Positions 43,558 through 53,828 of a stretch of DNA of 64,000 nucleotides are shown in pieces. The notes under the pieces are model-generated. The model had not been told where the DNA came from. It made no database searches and saw only the letters and a program-made list of their open reading frames with translations. Position numbers and translations under genes: made by a program. The DNA is taken from assembly GCF_033705735.1 (NCBI RefSeq), contig NZ_CP131131.1, positions 372,001 through 436,000 on the forward strand, given 5' to 3'. The stretch is from Shinella zoogloeoides (GTDB lineage: Bacteria > Pseudomonadota > Alphaproteobacteria > Rhizobiales > Rhizobiaceae). How positions within the stretch are numbered: the first letter of the stretch is position 1; each line of letters opens with the position of its first letter.

Positions 43558-45171
43558 CTAGCGGGGTTCGTTGGCAAGGCCCTTGAGGATCGCGAAGCAG
43601 GCGAGCAGCAGGACGATGGTGAATGGAAAGCCCGTGGAGACCGCCATCGCCTGCAAAGCGCCCAATCCCCCGCCGAGCAGCAGGGCGATGGCGACGAGGC
43701 CCTCGAAGCTTGCCCAGAAAACGCGCTGGGGAACCGGCGCGTCCACCTTGCCGCCGGCGGTGATGGTGTCGATGACGAGTGAGCCGGAATCCGACGAGGT
43801 CACGAAGAAGACGATGACCAGTACGATGCCGATGAAGCTCGTGATCGCCTGAAGGGGCAGGGCTTCCAGCATGGCGAACAGTTTCAGCTCCAGCGGCGCA
43901 TCGACCACGGCCTGGTAGCCGTCGTTGACGATCTGGCTGATCGCCGTTCCGCCGAAGGCGGTCATCCAGAAGACGGAGACCAACGAGGGGATGATGAGCA
44001 CGCAGGTGAGGAACTCGCGCACCGTGCGCCCGCGCGAAATGCGTGCGATGAACATGCCGACGAAGGGCGACCAGGAAATCCACCAGGCCCAGTAGAAGGC
44101 GGTCCAGCCCTGGCGGAAATTGTCGTCGGCCCGGCCGAACGGGTTCGACAGTTCCGGCAGGTAGCGCACGTATTCGAAGAGGTTGGTGAAAAAGCCGGTA
44201 AAAATGGCCAGTGTCGGCCCGACCGCCACGACGAAGGCAAGCAGCAGCGCCGCGAGGATCATGTTGATCTCGGAAAGACGTTTGACGCCCGCTTCGAGCC
44301 CGGCCACGACCGAAGCCAGGGCGACGGCCGTGATCGCGACGATCAGCACGACTTTGGAGACGTCATTGACCGGCACGCCGAACAGATGGTTGAGACCGGC
44401 ATTGGCCTGTTCGGCGCCGAAGCCGAGCGAGGTGGCAAGGCCGAAAAGCGTAGCGAAGACGGCCAGTATGTCGATCACATGCCCCACCCAACCCCAGACG
44501 CGCTCGCCGAAGATCGGATAGAAGATCGAGCGCATGGTCAGCGGCAGGCCCTTGTTGTAGCAGAACAGCGCCAATGCCAGCGCGACGACGGCATAGATCG
44601 CCCAGGGATGGAGGGCCCAGTGGAAGATCGTCGCGGCCATGCCGAGATGCCGAGCGGTCGCTGTATCTCCTGCCGCGCCGCCGAGTGGCGCCCAACTCTG
44701 CGGACTTCCGGCATCCGCCGCGACGGCGGACGAGTAATGGGAGATCGGCTCGGATACGCCGTAAAACATCAGGCCGATGCCCATGCCGGCGGCAAAAAGC
44801 ATGGAGAACCAGCCGGAGTAGGAATAATCCGGCACGGCATCGCGCCCGCCGATGCGGACCTTGCCGTAGGGCGAAACGATCAGGAAAAGACACAGCAGCA
44901 GGAAGACGTTGCCGGCAGCCAGGAAGAACCAGTCGAAAGTCGCGGTCAGCCAGTCGCGCAGGCCGGAGAAGAGCGGTCCGACATATTGCTGGAAGGCGAG
45001 CGTCAGGAAGACGAAGCCGACGATGGTCAGGCCCGAGATCAGGAAAACCGGGTTGTGAACGTCGAGGCCGAAGGGGCCGATCCGGGGCGTGATGTTGTCC
45101 TGGCCGATCGTGTACGTCGTGTCGATCAGTTCCGTTGGACCTTCGGGAACGGGGATGCCAGTGTCGCTCAT
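43558..45171 (-). CDS. BCCT-family betaine/choline/carnitine transporter
   Basis: A 537-residue transporter of the BCCT family with 12 helices. The start at 45171 has GGAGGACACC before it; the longer frame is non-coding upstream. The signatures GWFSMLFAAGMGIGLMFYGVSEP and the Trp-rich WTAFYWAWWISWSPFVGMFIARISRGRTVREF, which forms the betaine site, are both clear. The C-terminal regulatory tail is short. It probably imports an osmolyte or quaternary amine, complementing proXWV at 57976-61070. It is a single gene. Confidence 0.93.
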   Translation of the reverse strand: MSDTGIPVPEGPTELIDTTYTIGQDNITPRIGPFGLDVHNPVFLISGLTIVGFVFLTLAFQQYVGPLFSGLRDWLTATFDWFFLAAGNVFLLLCLFLIVSPYGKVRIGGRDAVPDYSYSGWFSMLFAAGMGIGLMFYGVSEPISHYSSAVAADAGSPQSWAPLGGAAGDTATARHLGMAATIFHWALHPWAIYAVVALALALFCYNKGLPLTMRSIFYPIFGERVWGWVGHVIDILAVFATLFGLATSLGFGAEQANAGLNHLFGVPVNDVSKVVLIVAITAVALASVVAGLEAGVKRLSEINMILAALLLAFVVAVGPTLAIFTGFFTNLFEYVRYLPELSNPFGRADDNFRQGWTAFYWAWWISWSPFVGMFIARISRGRTVREFLTCVLIIPSLVSVFWMTAFGGTAISQIVNDGYQAVVDAPLELKLFAMLEALPLQAITSFIGIVLVIVFFVTSSDSGSLVIDTITAGGKVDAPVPQRVFWASFEGLVAIALLLGGGLGALQAMAVSTGFPFTIVLLLACFAILKGLANEPR

Positions 45172-45474
45172 GGTGTCCTCCAGATAGCGAGTTTTGCGTC
45201 CGGGTGGTGCGCGGCTGCGGATTACAGCAGTACGGGGCAGGGAAGACCCCCATAGATTCTTAGAAAGTTTGGAACATCCCACCCGTGCCGTCCAGTATTG
45301 CTGACAGGAGAATGAAGCATTAATCATGCATCGGCCAGAGGTGGTCTAAATGCGACCCAACTGGTTTCACCGACCGAGCGAAAGCAATTATCTGGCGGCA
45401 GGGCGGCACAATTTCTTCGCCCGCGAGTTTCGTATTCTGCGCACAGTTTTTACCGCTGAATGGGAACACGAAAC

Positions 45475-45969
45475 ATGAGCTATGCCCGCTTCTGCTTCAT
45501 GATCGCGGTTTCGACCGTCGTGATGTTCGGCCTGATGTACCTGAACACGTTCGCCGCCGATCATATTTTCTATAGCCAGACACGCATGTGGATGGCGCTT
45601 CTCATGGGCGCTGCGATGGTCATCGTCATGCTGTCTTTCATGTGGTCGATGTATCCAAATCGCATGGTCAATGTAGCGATCGTCGTGGTGGCGACAGTCG
45701 TGTTCGGTCTCTCGCTCTGGCTAGTGCGCAGCCAGGAAACGGTGGACGACGTCTCCTACATGAAGGCTATGATCCCGCACCATTCCATCGCGATCATGAC
45801 GAGTGGCCGGGCGCATATCAAGGATCCGCGCGTGCGAAAACTCGCCGACGGTATCATCGAAGCTCAGGTCCGGGAGATCAAGGAGATGAAGCAATTGATC
45901 GCCGAACTCCAGACCAATCCCGCGGCGGACGGTTCGCCGGACCTTCAGCCTGCGGTGACGACGCAGTAG
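45475..45969 (+). CDS. DUF305-domain membrane protein
   Basis: A 164-residue protein. Three or four N-terminal hydrophobic segments are followed by a ferritin-like DUF305 portion with the hallmark DDVSYMKAMIPHHSIAIMTSGRA and a helical C-terminus. The start MSYARF at 45475 is preferred over 45460. It is 4 bp before the paoA frame and may be co-transcribed. DUF305 proteins are often linked to metal or oxidoreductase genes. Confidence 0.82.
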   Translation: MSYARFCFMIAVSTVVMFGLMYLNTFAADHIFYSQTRMWMALLMGAAMVIVMLSFMWSMYPNRMVNVAIVVVATVVFGLSLWLVRSQETVDDVSYMKAMIPHHSIAIMTSGRAHIKDPRVRKLADGIIEAQVREIKEMKQLIAELQTNPAADGSPDLQPAVTTQ

Positions 45970-45973
45970 CGAC

Positions 45974-46669
45974 ATGACGGTGCGTCCGCCGGACGAAACG
46001 ATGCAGTCAGGATCTTCCAACGAACTGGTGCAGATTATGCAAAGCCTTCAACTCGAAATCTCCCGCCGCGACCTGGTGGCGTCCACGGCCGCCACTGTCG
46101 CGGTTACGGCGCTTGTCGGAGAAGCGGCGGGCCAGTCGCAAGGAGCTGCAATGAATCATGGATCTCAGGTGACATTCACCGTGAACGGCCGGATGCATAG
46201 TGTGGAGATCGACAACAGAACCACGCTTCTCGACGCGCTGCGCGAGCATCTGCATCTCACTGGCACAAAGAAGGGATGCGATCACGGTCAATGCGGTGCC
46301 TGTACGGTGATCGTCGACGGGCGCCGCATCAATTCCTGTCTGACGCTTGCCGTCATGCATGACGGCGACGACATCATGACGATCGAGGGGCTGGGACAGC
46401 CGGGCGAACTGCATCCGATGCAGGCGGCCTTCGTCAAGCATGACGGCTTCCAGTGCGGCTATTGCACGTCCGGCCAAATCTGTTCCTCCGTGGCGGTGCT
46501 GGAAGAGATCGCAGCGAATATTCCCAGCCATGTAACAGCCGATCTGACCGCGCAGGCGACGATCACGCCAGACGAAATCCGCGAGCGGATGAGCGGCAAT
46601 ATCTGTCGTTGTGGGGCCTACTCGAACATCCTGGACGCCATCACCGAAGTCGCGGAGACACCGACATGA
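45974..46669 (+). CDS. paoA: Aldehyde oxidoreductase 2Fe-2S subunit PaoA
   Basis: The small subunit of a periplasmic molybdenum aldehyde oxidoreductase. A Tat-type signal ([18 protein letters not shown], about residues 30-47) explains periplasmic export. Plant-type 2Fe-2S ligands are in [16 protein letters not shown] with a following Cys. The second cluster is in [12 protein letters not shown] and GNICRCGAY. The 231 residues match the usual PaoA length. The start may be 45974, 46001 or 46037. Its stop overlaps the paoB start (ATGA). Confidence 0.9.
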   Translation: MTVRPPDETMQSGSSNELVQIMQSLQLEISRRDLVASTAATVAVTALVGEAAGQSQGAAMNHGSQVTFTVNGRMHSVEIDNRTTLLDALREHLHLTGTKKGCDHGQCGACTVIVDGRRINSCLTLAVMHDGDDIMTIEGLGQPGELHPMQAAFVKHDGFQCGYCTSGQICSSVAVLEEIAANIPSHVTADLTAQATITPDEIRERMSGNICRCGAYSNILDAITEVAETPT

Positions 46670-47616
46670 GACCTTTCACCTATGAGCGGGCCTCCTCCGT
46701 CGAGGCCGCAGCGAAGGCCGCGGCCTCCAATGCGGATACCAGGTTCATCGCCGGCGGCACGAATCTTCTCGACTTGATGAAACTGGAGATCGAAACGCCG
46801 GCGCATCTGATCGACGTCAACGGCCTCGCCCTCGACACGATCGAAGCGACTGCCGAGGGAGGCTTGCGTATCGGCGCAATGGTACGCAACACCGATCTGG
46901 CCGCGCATGAAACCGTCCGCCGCGATTACGGCCTGCTGTCGCGCGCGCTGCTTGCCGGCGCATCCGGCCAGTTGCGCAACAAGGCGACGACGGCTGGAAA
47001 CCTGTTGCAGCGGACGCGCTGTCCCTATTTTTACGATACCAACCAGCCGTGCAACAAGCGACATCCGGGCAGCGGCTGTTCGGCCATCGGCGGTTTCAGC
47101 CGCCAGCACGCGGTGGTCGGGGTCAGCGACGCCTGCATCGCCACTCACCCCAGCGACATGGCGGTGGCCATGCGCGCCCTCGATGCGACCGTCGAAACCG
47201 TGAAGGGCGACGGCAGCAAACGCTCCATCGCGATTGCCGATTTCCACCGTCTGCCGGGCGACACACCACACATCGAGACCGTTCTCGAACGCGGCGAGTT
47301 CATCACCGCTGTGGTGCTGCCGCCGCCGATTGGCGGCAAACACATCTATCGGAAAGTGCGCGACCGCGCGTCCTACGCCTTCGCGCTGGTCTCGGTCGGC
47401 GCGGTCGTCCAGCCCGATGGAACGGGCCGTATGGCGGTTGGCGGCATCGCGCATAAGCCATGGCGTATGGAGGCGGCGGAGCGCGTCTTGCCGAAAGGCG
47501 CCAAGGCGGCCGCGTCGGTGCTTCTCGCCGATGCCCGGCCCACCGACCAGAACCGCTTCAAGGTCGATCTCGTCGCGCGCACGCTCAGCGCCGTCATCGC
47601 GGGGGCAAAGGAGTAA
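46666..47616 (+). CDS. paoB: Aldehyde oxidoreductase FAD subunit PaoB
   Basis: The FAD-binding medium subunit, 316 residues. [19 protein letters not shown] binds FAD. The segment [22 protein letters not shown] supplies the extra cluster cysteines seen in PaoB and distinguishes it from ordinary xanthine-dehydrogenase FAD subunits. It starts on the ATG overlapping paoA; a longer upstream frame is inside paoA. It passes electrons between the 2Fe-2S clusters and the acceptor. Confidence 0.92.
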   Translation: MRPFTYERASSVEAAAKAAASNADTRFIAGGTNLLDLMKLEIETPAHLIDVNGLALDTIEATAEGGLRIGAMVRNTDLAAHETVRRDYGLLSRALLAGASGQLRNKATTAGNLLQRTRCPYFYDTNQPCNKRHPGSGCSAIGGFSRQHAVVGVSDACIATHPSDMAVAMRALDATVETVKGDGSKRSIAIADFHRLPGDTPHIETVLERGEFITAVVLPPPIGGKHIYRKVRDRASYAFALVSVGAVVQPDGTGRMAVGGIAHKPWRMEAAERVLPKGAKAAASVLLADARPTDQNRFKVDLVARTLSAVIAGAKE

Positions 47617-47619
47617 TCC

Positions 47620-49818
47620 ATGCAGTTCGACAAACCAGCAACCACCAACCCGATAGACCGGCTCACGGTCGTGGGCCGGCCCATCCGCCGCATCGACGGC
47701 GAACTTAAGACCAGCGGCCGGGCGAAGTATGCCTATGAGTGGCATGATCCCGACATTCGCTATGCCTATGGCTATCCGGTTGGTTCCTCCATTGCCAAGG
47801 GCCGGATTAAATCGATGGATACGACTGCCGCAAAAAAGGCACCTGGCGTTATCGCCGTGGTCACCGCACCGGAGATCGGCGAGCTCAAGAAGGGAGAGCA
47901 CAATATCGCCAGACTGTTTGGCGGGAATGAGGTCCAGCACTATCATCAGGCAGTCGCTGTCGTTGTGGCGGACACCTTCGAGCAGGCGCGTGCGGCGGCC
48001 GTGCTGGTAAAGGTGGAATATGACGAAGGAAACGGCGTCTACGATCTCGCACAAGCGAAGGGATCGGCCGTCAAGCCTGACGACTCGCAGCAGCCGGATA
48101 CGGCCGTCGGCGATTTCGATGCTGCCTTTAAGGCGGCTGCGGCACGCCTTGACGAAACCTATATGACTCCAGACCAGTCTCAAGCGATGATGGAGCCGCA
48201 TTCGTCCATTGCAGCGTGGGACGGTGATGAGGTGAGCGTGTGGACATCCAGCCAGATGATCGACTGGTGGCGCACCGATCTTGCGACGACGCTCGATATC
48301 GACAAGGAAAAAATCCACCTGATGTCGCCGTTCATCGGCGGCGGTTTCGGCGCCAAACTGTTTCTGCGGGCGGACGCCGTTCTGGCTGCTCTCGGTGCGC
48401 GCGCAGCCGGACGCCCTGTCAAAGTGGCTCTGCCGCGGCCTTTCGTCGCCAACAACACCACCCATCGGCCGGCAACGATCCAGCGCATTCGCATCGGGGC
48501 TGAGCGCGACGGAAAAATTACCGCCATTGGGCATGAAAGCTGGTCGGGAAACTTGCCGGGCGGGCCGCTTGAGATTGCTGTCAACCAGACGCGCCTGCTT
48601 TATGCCGGCGCAAGCCGCATGACGGCGATGCGGCTGGCGACGCTCGATCTCCCCGAAGGCAATTCGATGCGCGCGCCGGGGGAAGCGCCCGGCTTGATGG
48701 CGCTCGAAATCGCCATGGACGAAATGGCGGAAAAACTTGACATGGATCCGGTTGAGTTCCGCATTCTCAACGACACCCAGGTCGATCCCGAAAATCCGGA
48801 GCGCCCGTTCTCGCATCGCGATCTTATCGGCTGCCTCAAGCTCGGCGCTGAGCGGTTCGGCTGGAAGGGGCGCGGCACGCCGGGCGCGCGGCGCGACGGC
48901 AATTGGCTGATCGGGCAGGGGATGGCTGCCGCCTTCCGCGACAATCTGCTGGTTCCGTCCGGCGCGCGGGTGCGGCTCGACAAGGACGGGGTCGTCACCG
49001 TCGAAACGGACATGACCGACATCGGCACGGGCAGCTACACGATTATCGCCCAGACCGCCGCTGAAATGCTGGGCCTTCCCTTCGAAAAGGTGGCCGTTCA
49101 TCTCGGCGATTCCCGCTTCCCCGTCTCCTCCGGCTCCGGCGGCCAGTTCGGCGGCACCTGTTCGACATCGGGCGTCTATGCCGCCTGCGTCAAATTACGC
49201 GAGGCGGTGGCGAAGAAGCTCGGCCTCAACACGCAGGACGTCAGCTTCGAAAATGGCGAAGTGCGCTCCGGCAGCCGCTCGGTTCCACTGTCGGAGGCAG
49301 CCGGTCCCGACGGGATCACGGTCGAGGACAAGATCGAATGGGGCAAGCTCTCCGAAACGCACCAGCAATCGACGTTCGGCGCGCATTTTGTCGAGGTCGG
49401 CGTCGACAGGGCGACGGGAGAGACCCGCATCCGCCGAATGCTGGCGGTGTGTGCGGCCGGCCGGATTCTCAATCCGATCACCGCCCGCAGCCAGGTGATC
49501 GGCGCGATGACGATGGGAGCGGGCGCCGCGCTGTCGGAAGAACTGGTTGTCGATACCCGCCGCGGCTTTTTCGTCAACCATGATCTGGCCGGCTACGAAG
49601 TCCCGGTCCATGCCGATATTCCGCATCAGGAGGTGATCTTCATGGACGAGACGGATCCGATGTCGTCGCCGATGAAGGCGAAGGGGGTCGGCGAACTCGG
49701 TTTTTGCGGCGTGGCCGCTGCGATCGCCAACGCCATTTACGACGCGACCGGCGTTCGCGTGCGCGACTATCCCGTGACGCTGGACAAGTTGATCGGCGGC
49801 CTACCGGACGTCGCGTAG
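47620..49818 (+). CDS. paoC: Aldehyde oxidoreductase molybdenum subunit PaoC
   Basis: The large catalytic subunit binding molybdenum cofactor (cytosine dinucleotide form in the known homologue). It has 732 residues, the family length. Seen: FIGGGFGAKLFLRADAV, MRAPGEAPGLMALEIAMDEMA, SGSGGQFGGTCSTSGVY and the catalytic Glu in KGVGELGFCGVAAAIANAI. It oxidises aldehydes to acids in the periplasm. The maturation factor PaoD/XdhC is not found next to it in this window and must be encoded elsewhere. Confidence 0.94.
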   Translation: MQFDKPATTNPIDRLTVVGRPIRRIDGELKTSGRAKYAYEWHDPDIRYAYGYPVGSSIAKGRIKSMDTTAAKKAPGVIAVVTAPEIGELKKGEHNIARLFGGNEVQHYHQAVAVVVADTFEQARAAAVLVKVEYDEGNGVYDLAQAKGSAVKPDDSQQPDTAVGDFDAAFKAAAARLDETYMTPDQSQAMMEPHSSIAAWDGDEVSVWTSSQMIDWWRTDLATTLDIDKEKIHLMSPFIGGGFGAKLFLRADAVLAALGARAAGRPVKVALPRPFVANNTTHRPATIQRIRIGAERDGKITAIGHESWSGNLPGGPLEIAVNQTRLLYAGASRMTAMRLATLDLPEGNSMRAPGEAPGLMALEIAMDEMAEKLDMDPVEFRILNDTQVDPENPERPFSHRDLIGCLKLGAERFGWKGRGTPGARRDGNWLIGQGMAAAFRDNLLVPSGARVRLDKDGVVTVETDMTDIGTGSYTIIAQTAAEMLGLPFEKVAVHLGDSRFPVSSGSGGQFGGTCSTSGVYAACVKLREAVAKKLGLNTQDVSFENGEVRSGSRSVPLSEAAGPDGITVEDKIEWGKLSETHQQSTFGAHFVEVGVDRATGETRIRRMLAVCAAGRILNPITARSQVIGAMTMGAGAALSEELVVDTRRGFFVNHDLAGYEVPVHADIPHQEVIFMDETDPMSSPMKAKGVGELGFCGVAAAIANAIYDATGVRVRDYPVTLDKLIGGLPDVA

Positions 49819-50002
49819 TTGAGCGCTTTGCCGGTTGGCGTGGATGTCTCTTCCGTCGCCAAGCCCGGATTTCGCGGCGCCCGATTGAGAAAGCCGCATA
49901 GTCTGGAACTTTGCGGCTATGGATGAGACGGAAGTCTGTCAGCGCTTCGCCGATGCAGAGTGCCGCGAAGCTTCCTTTGGCGTCTCGGCGGTGCGGCGAG
50001 CG

Positions 50003-50482
50003 TTACTTCGCGAGATGGTCGATCCAGCGGAGCAGGGTCACGACGATGGGCACGATGACGCCGATCGTAACCAGGAACAGCACCACGCGCCCCTGATCGC
50101 CGTACGCGCCAGTGTTGAGGGCGATGATCCCGACGAGACTGAAGAGGAACGATCCGACGAAGGTCGAGAGCACATTCTGCGTCGTGCTGTCCTCCATGAC
50201 GAGTTTCGTCGCACGCGGCGTGACGTTGCTGGTCGCTGCGGAGTAGGCCGAAACCATCGTGCTGAGCGAGAACGTCGTCACGGTCAACATGCTGGACGCG
50301 ATGATGCCGAGGATATTGCCCGCGGCGTCCGCGCCGATACGGGTCGATAGGTCGCCAGGTATGAAGGGAGCGAGCACGATGGCGATCAAGGCCGTCGCAA
50401 TGGCGAGAATGGAAAACAGCGTTGCGCGGAACCAGATCCGGCGCACGAGTTGGGACAGCAACCAGACCCGCCGTGACGTCAT
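50003..50482 (-). pseudogene. DUF2254 membrane protein, C-terminally truncated
   Basis: It starts MTSRRVWLLSQLVRRIWFRATLFS at 50482 and follows the DUF2254 pattern (IASSMLTVTTFSLSTMVSAYSAATSNVTPRATKLVMEDSTTQNVLSTFVGSF), with four hydrophobic helices. It ends at LLRWIDHLAK, 159 residues. Full DUF2254 proteins have over 400 residues and a soluble C-terminal domain. Reading past the stop gives unrelated sequence, so the gene is most likely truncated. The membrane half could still be made. Confidence 0.75.
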
Positions 50483-50571
50483 AAACCGCCCCTTATTCCC
50501 TCCAGACGACGCAAGTGCTTCGAGGATTTGCATGTAGCGATGTGGAGCGCATGCGCAATAAACCAAGCCCG

Positions 50572-51930
50572 CTACTGCTCGTTGTTTTCCGTCTGCCTCC
50601 TTCGATAGCTCTGGAGACCGCGCCGGCTCATCTTTTCGTTGAGTGTGCGAAGCGGAATGCCGAGGACCGCAGCTGCGCGCGCGGCGCTTCCATCGCTGCG
50701 ATCAAGTGCTTCGCGGATGAGATGGGCCTCATATGCGGCCAACCGATCCGGCAGGGCAAGGTCCGTTGCTTCGGGTGCGGCCGTGCCGGCCTGCATGATG
50801 GTATCGTCGAGGCCCAGCGCAAAGCGTTCTGCCTGTGCCTTGAGTTCACGCACATTGCCTCGCCATTCCTGCTGCCGGAGTTGCTCGATCTGGCCGGCGG
50901 GAGCCGCCCGAATGGGCCGGCCATATCTGTGCGCCGCAAGGGTGGCGAAATGGCCGAACAGGAGGCCAATGTCGTCGCGCCGCTGGCGTAACGGCGGAAT
51001 GCGGATATCCACGGTGGCGAGACGATAGAAGAGGTCTTCACGGAAGCGCGCGGCAGCAATCTCGGGGGCAAGATCGCTCTTGGCGGCGGCGACGATGCGC
51101 ACGTCGACGGGCCGCAGCCGGTTCTCGCCGAGCCGCTCGACGACCCGTTCCTGCAGCACGCGCAGGATTTTCGCCTGCAGGCCGAGCGGCATGGATTCGA
51201 TCTCGTCGAGAAAGATCGTGCCGCCGGCGGCATGCTCGAACTTGCCCTCGCGATCGGCAATCGCGCCGGTGAAGGCGCCTTTCACATGGCCGAACACCTC
51301 GCTTTCGAAGATGGCTTCCGGCAGCGCCCCGCAGTTGATGGCGACGAAGGGACCGGCGGAGCGCCGGCTGAGCCGATGGAGCGCGCGTGCGACAAGCTCC
51401 TTGCCTGTGCCCGTTTCGCCGATGACGAGAACGTCGATATCGACATCGGCGAGTGTCGCGACACGGCTGCGCAGATTCTGGATCGCTGGACTGTCGCCGA
51501 CGATGGCGTCCTTTTCCTCGCCACCGACAAGATTCTGGAGGCGCACGATCTCCTGTTTCATGCGCCGCTTCTCAACGGCCTTGTCTAGCACCGTAAGCAA
51601 GCGTTCGGCATCGTAAGGCTTTTCCAGAAAATCCTCCGCGCCTTGTTTGATCGCCTGGACGGCAAGTCCGACATCGCCATGCGCCGTGATAAGCACGACA
51701 GGCACGTCCGGTTTCTGGCAAACGATGGAATTGAGCAGCGTCATGCCGTCGATACCCGGCATGCGCACGTCCGTGACGACGACATGCGGCTCTGCGCGTA
51801 GCAGCGCCGTAAAGGCCTCCTCCGGCCGATGGAATGCTTCGACGGAAAAACCGCTGACGGTGAGCCAGTCCGTTGCGGCCTTCAGCAGGTCGCGGTCGTC
51901 GTCGACCAGCAGGATGTGGCCGCGGTTCAT
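50572..51930 (-). CDS. dctD: DctD-type sigma-54-dependent response regulator
   Basis: A 452-residue NtrC-family activator. The receiver domain (residues 1-120) has the phospho-acceptor Asp at 54. The AAA+ domain has Walker A GETGTGKE, the sigma-54 contact loop GAFTGA and Walker B GGTIFLDEIE. The C-terminal Fis-type helix-turn-helix spans SDGSAARAAAVLGIPLRTLNEKMSRRGL. The start overlaps the sensor gene stop by 4 bp. With a sigma-54 promoter upstream of the TAXI-TRAP operon (57417-57434), it very probably activates that transporter. Confidence 0.93.
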   Translation of the reverse strand: MNRGHILLVDDDRDLLKAATDWLTVSGFSVEAFHRPEEAFTALLRAEPHVVVTDVRMPGIDGMTLLNSIVCQKPDVPVVLITAHGDVGLAVQAIKQGAEDFLEKPYDAERLLTVLDKAVEKRRMKQEIVRLQNLVGGEEKDAIVGDSPAIQNLRSRVATLADVDIDVLVIGETGTGKELVARALHRLSRRSAGPFVAINCGALPEAIFESEVFGHVKGAFTGAIADREGKFEHAAGGTIFLDEIESMPLGLQAKILRVLQERVVERLGENRLRPVDVRIVAAAKSDLAPEIAAARFREDLFYRLATVDIRIPPLRQRRDDIGLLFGHFATLAAHRYGRPIRAAPAGQIEQLRQQEWRGNVRELKAQAERFALGLDDTIMQAGTAAPEATDLALPDRLAAYEAHLIREALDRSDGSAARAAAVLGIPLRTLNEKMSRRGLQSYRRRQTENNEQ

Positions 51931-53777
51931 TGCGCCGCCTCCAGGTTGCCGGCGTCACGCCTGCCGAGCGGCACGGAGACGATAGCGGAGGTCCCTCCGC
52001 CCGGCACTTCGGCGAACCGGATCTCGCCGCCGCATTCGCGCACGATCGTCGTGGCGATGGACAGGCCGAGGCCGAGGCCTTCGCCCGTCAGCTTAGTGGT
52101 AAAGAAGGGTTCGCCGATGCGCTCGCGATGTTCCGGCGCGATGCCCGATCCGTTGTCGATGATCGCTACCTCGACGCGATCCGAATCCTGCGTGCGCCGG
52201 ATCGTGATGGCGGGGTCGGGGCGCCCCTCGACGGCATCCAGCGCGTTCAGCAGGAGATTGAGCATCGCCTGTTCGAGCTTCAGCGCGACGGCGATCACGA
52301 TGGGCGAGGGGGCCTGTGCCTCGATGACGGGGGTGATGCCGAGGCTTTTCGTACGCGGGACGGCGAGGTCCACCACGTTGCCGATGACGCTGTCGATCGA
52401 AACGTCCTCCAGCTCCGAGGCGTCCTTGCGGGCGAAGGTCTTCAGGTGCTTGACGGTACGTTGCATGCGCCGGACGAGGGAGCGCGCGTCGACGATGCGT
52501 TCGCCGGCGGCCCCGGCCTCCTGCTTGCCGGCCAGCACGCCGGCCGTTGCGAGGGTGGCATCGAGCGCGGCGAGCGGCTGGCTGACCTCGTGCACGATCG
52601 CCGCGGACATGCGGCCGAGCGCCGCCATCTTTTCCGAATGGATGAGGCCCTCCTGCGCGTGGCGCAGTTCGTCCTCGGTCCTGCGGCGCATGTCGATCTC
52701 GCAGGCGAGATCCCGCGTGCGCTCGGCCACCATGCGTTCGAGCAGTTCGCCTTGACGCAGCCGCATACGGATGATTTGGGCGTGCTGGTGCAGGAAGTAG
52801 AGCGTGCCTGTCGCCAAAAGGCCGGTGATCAGCGCGGCGAGCGCCCAGAAGCCTGCGAGCTTGGCGGTATCCCCAGTGCCGCTCGCCGCCAGCACGCGCC
52901 AGCCGTCCGGCTCCACCGTCGAGAAGCGGGCGAGCAGCGGTGCACCGCCTTCTTCGAGATGGAGCGCTGGGTCCTCCAGGGCGCCGGAGGGCAGGCCGAC
53001 CCCTTCCGGCAGGATCGGCCTGCGTGCCGCAAGGTCGGCGCCCTCGTAGGTGCGTTCCGCCGCGAGCCGCACCGAAGCTTCCGTCCCGAGCGGCGCCAGT
53101 GGACGATATTTCCAGTCCGGATTGCCAGAGAGGAAGACGATGCCCCAGCGGTCGGCGATGGCGGTCTGTACGCCGGCTGCCTCCCAGGTCAGCTCCAGCG
53201 GCGACAGGTCCGCCTTGACGACGACGACGATGGGCGGCTTGCCGGCGATATCGATGCGCGAGGCGAGGAAATAGCCGGGCTTGCCGGTCGTCACGCCAAT
53301 GGCGTAGTAGCGGCCCTCTCCTTTGCGCATCGCGTTGCGGAAATACGGGCGGAAACTGTAATCCTGCCCGACGAAACTCTCCGGCGTTGCATGGTTGCTG
53401 GCCGCAAGGGTGACGCCGCGGGCGTCGAGCACGTAAAGGTCGGCGGGGCCGGCCTGCCGGACGATGGTCTCCAGATAGGCGTTCGCGGCGGCGAGGGTCG
53501 TCTCGCCGCGCTCCGGCCCGGCTATCGCGCGGATGCGCGCGTCCTCGCCGATCACCATCGGCAGGTAGCGGAAGCGCTCGATCTCCGTTTCGATGGCGCG
53601 ATTGGTCAGGACGAGGCTGCGCTGGAGCTGACCTTCGAGCGCGCCGATGGCGACGCCGCTTGCCAGGTGATAGGCGACGAAGGGCGCGATGCAGGTCGCC
53701 ACAAGCATGGCGAACGTCATGCGGCCGATGGTGCGCGTCATTTTCGGATCGATCCGTCTGTGAATGTTCTCGGCCAT
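51927..53777 (-). CDS. dctB: DctB-type membrane sensor histidine kinase
   Basis: A 616-residue kinase. An N-terminal membrane helix (TFAMLVATCIAPFVAYHLASG) is followed by a periplasmic double-PAS/Cache sensor (about residues 40-310), a second helix (WALAALITGLLATGTLYFLHQ), a coiled-coil linker, the phospho-acceptor His in AAIVHEVSQPLAALDA (about residue 394) and an ATPase domain (NLLLNALDAV, IIDNGSGIAPEH, GLGLSIATTIV). It is translationally coupled to the DctD-type gene and follows the TRAP genes. It probably senses the transported substrate. Confidence 0.93.
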   Translation of the reverse strand: MAENIHRRIDPKMTRTIGRMTFAMLVATCIAPFVAYHLASGVAIGALEGQLQRSLVLTNRAIETEIERFRYLPMVIGEDARIRAIAGPERGETTLAAANAYLETIVRQAGPADLYVLDARGVTLAASNHATPESFVGQDYSFRPYFRNAMRKGEGRYYAIGVTTGKPGYFLASRIDIAGKPPIVVVVKADLSPLELTWEAAGVQTAIADRWGIVFLSGNPDWKYRPLAPLGTEASVRLAAERTYEGADLAARRPILPEGVGLPSGALEDPALHLEEGGAPLLARFSTVEPDGWRVLAASGTGDTAKLAGFWALAALITGLLATGTLYFLHQHAQIIRMRLRQGELLERMVAERTRDLACEIDMRRRTEDELRHAQEGLIHSEKMAALGRMSAAIVHEVSQPLAALDATLATAGVLAGKQEAGAAGERIVDARSLVRRMQRTVKHLKTFARKDASELEDVSIDSVIGNVVDLAVPRTKSLGITPVIEAQAPSPIVIAVALKLEQAMLNLLLNALDAVEGRPDPAITIRRTQDSDRVEVAIIDNGSGIAPEHRERIGEPFFTTKLTGEGLGLGLSIATTIVRECGGEIRFAEVPGGGTSAIVSVPLGRRDAGNLEAAQ

Positions 53778-53828
53778 GAGCTTAGCGCCCCTTCCGTACT
53801 GAAAGAACAGAAGAATGGCATCCGGTCA

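Noticed and set aside
46618..49101. 827-codon minus-strand open frame across paoB/paoC
   Set aside because: It crosses two clear genes on the other strand and has no recognisable domain.
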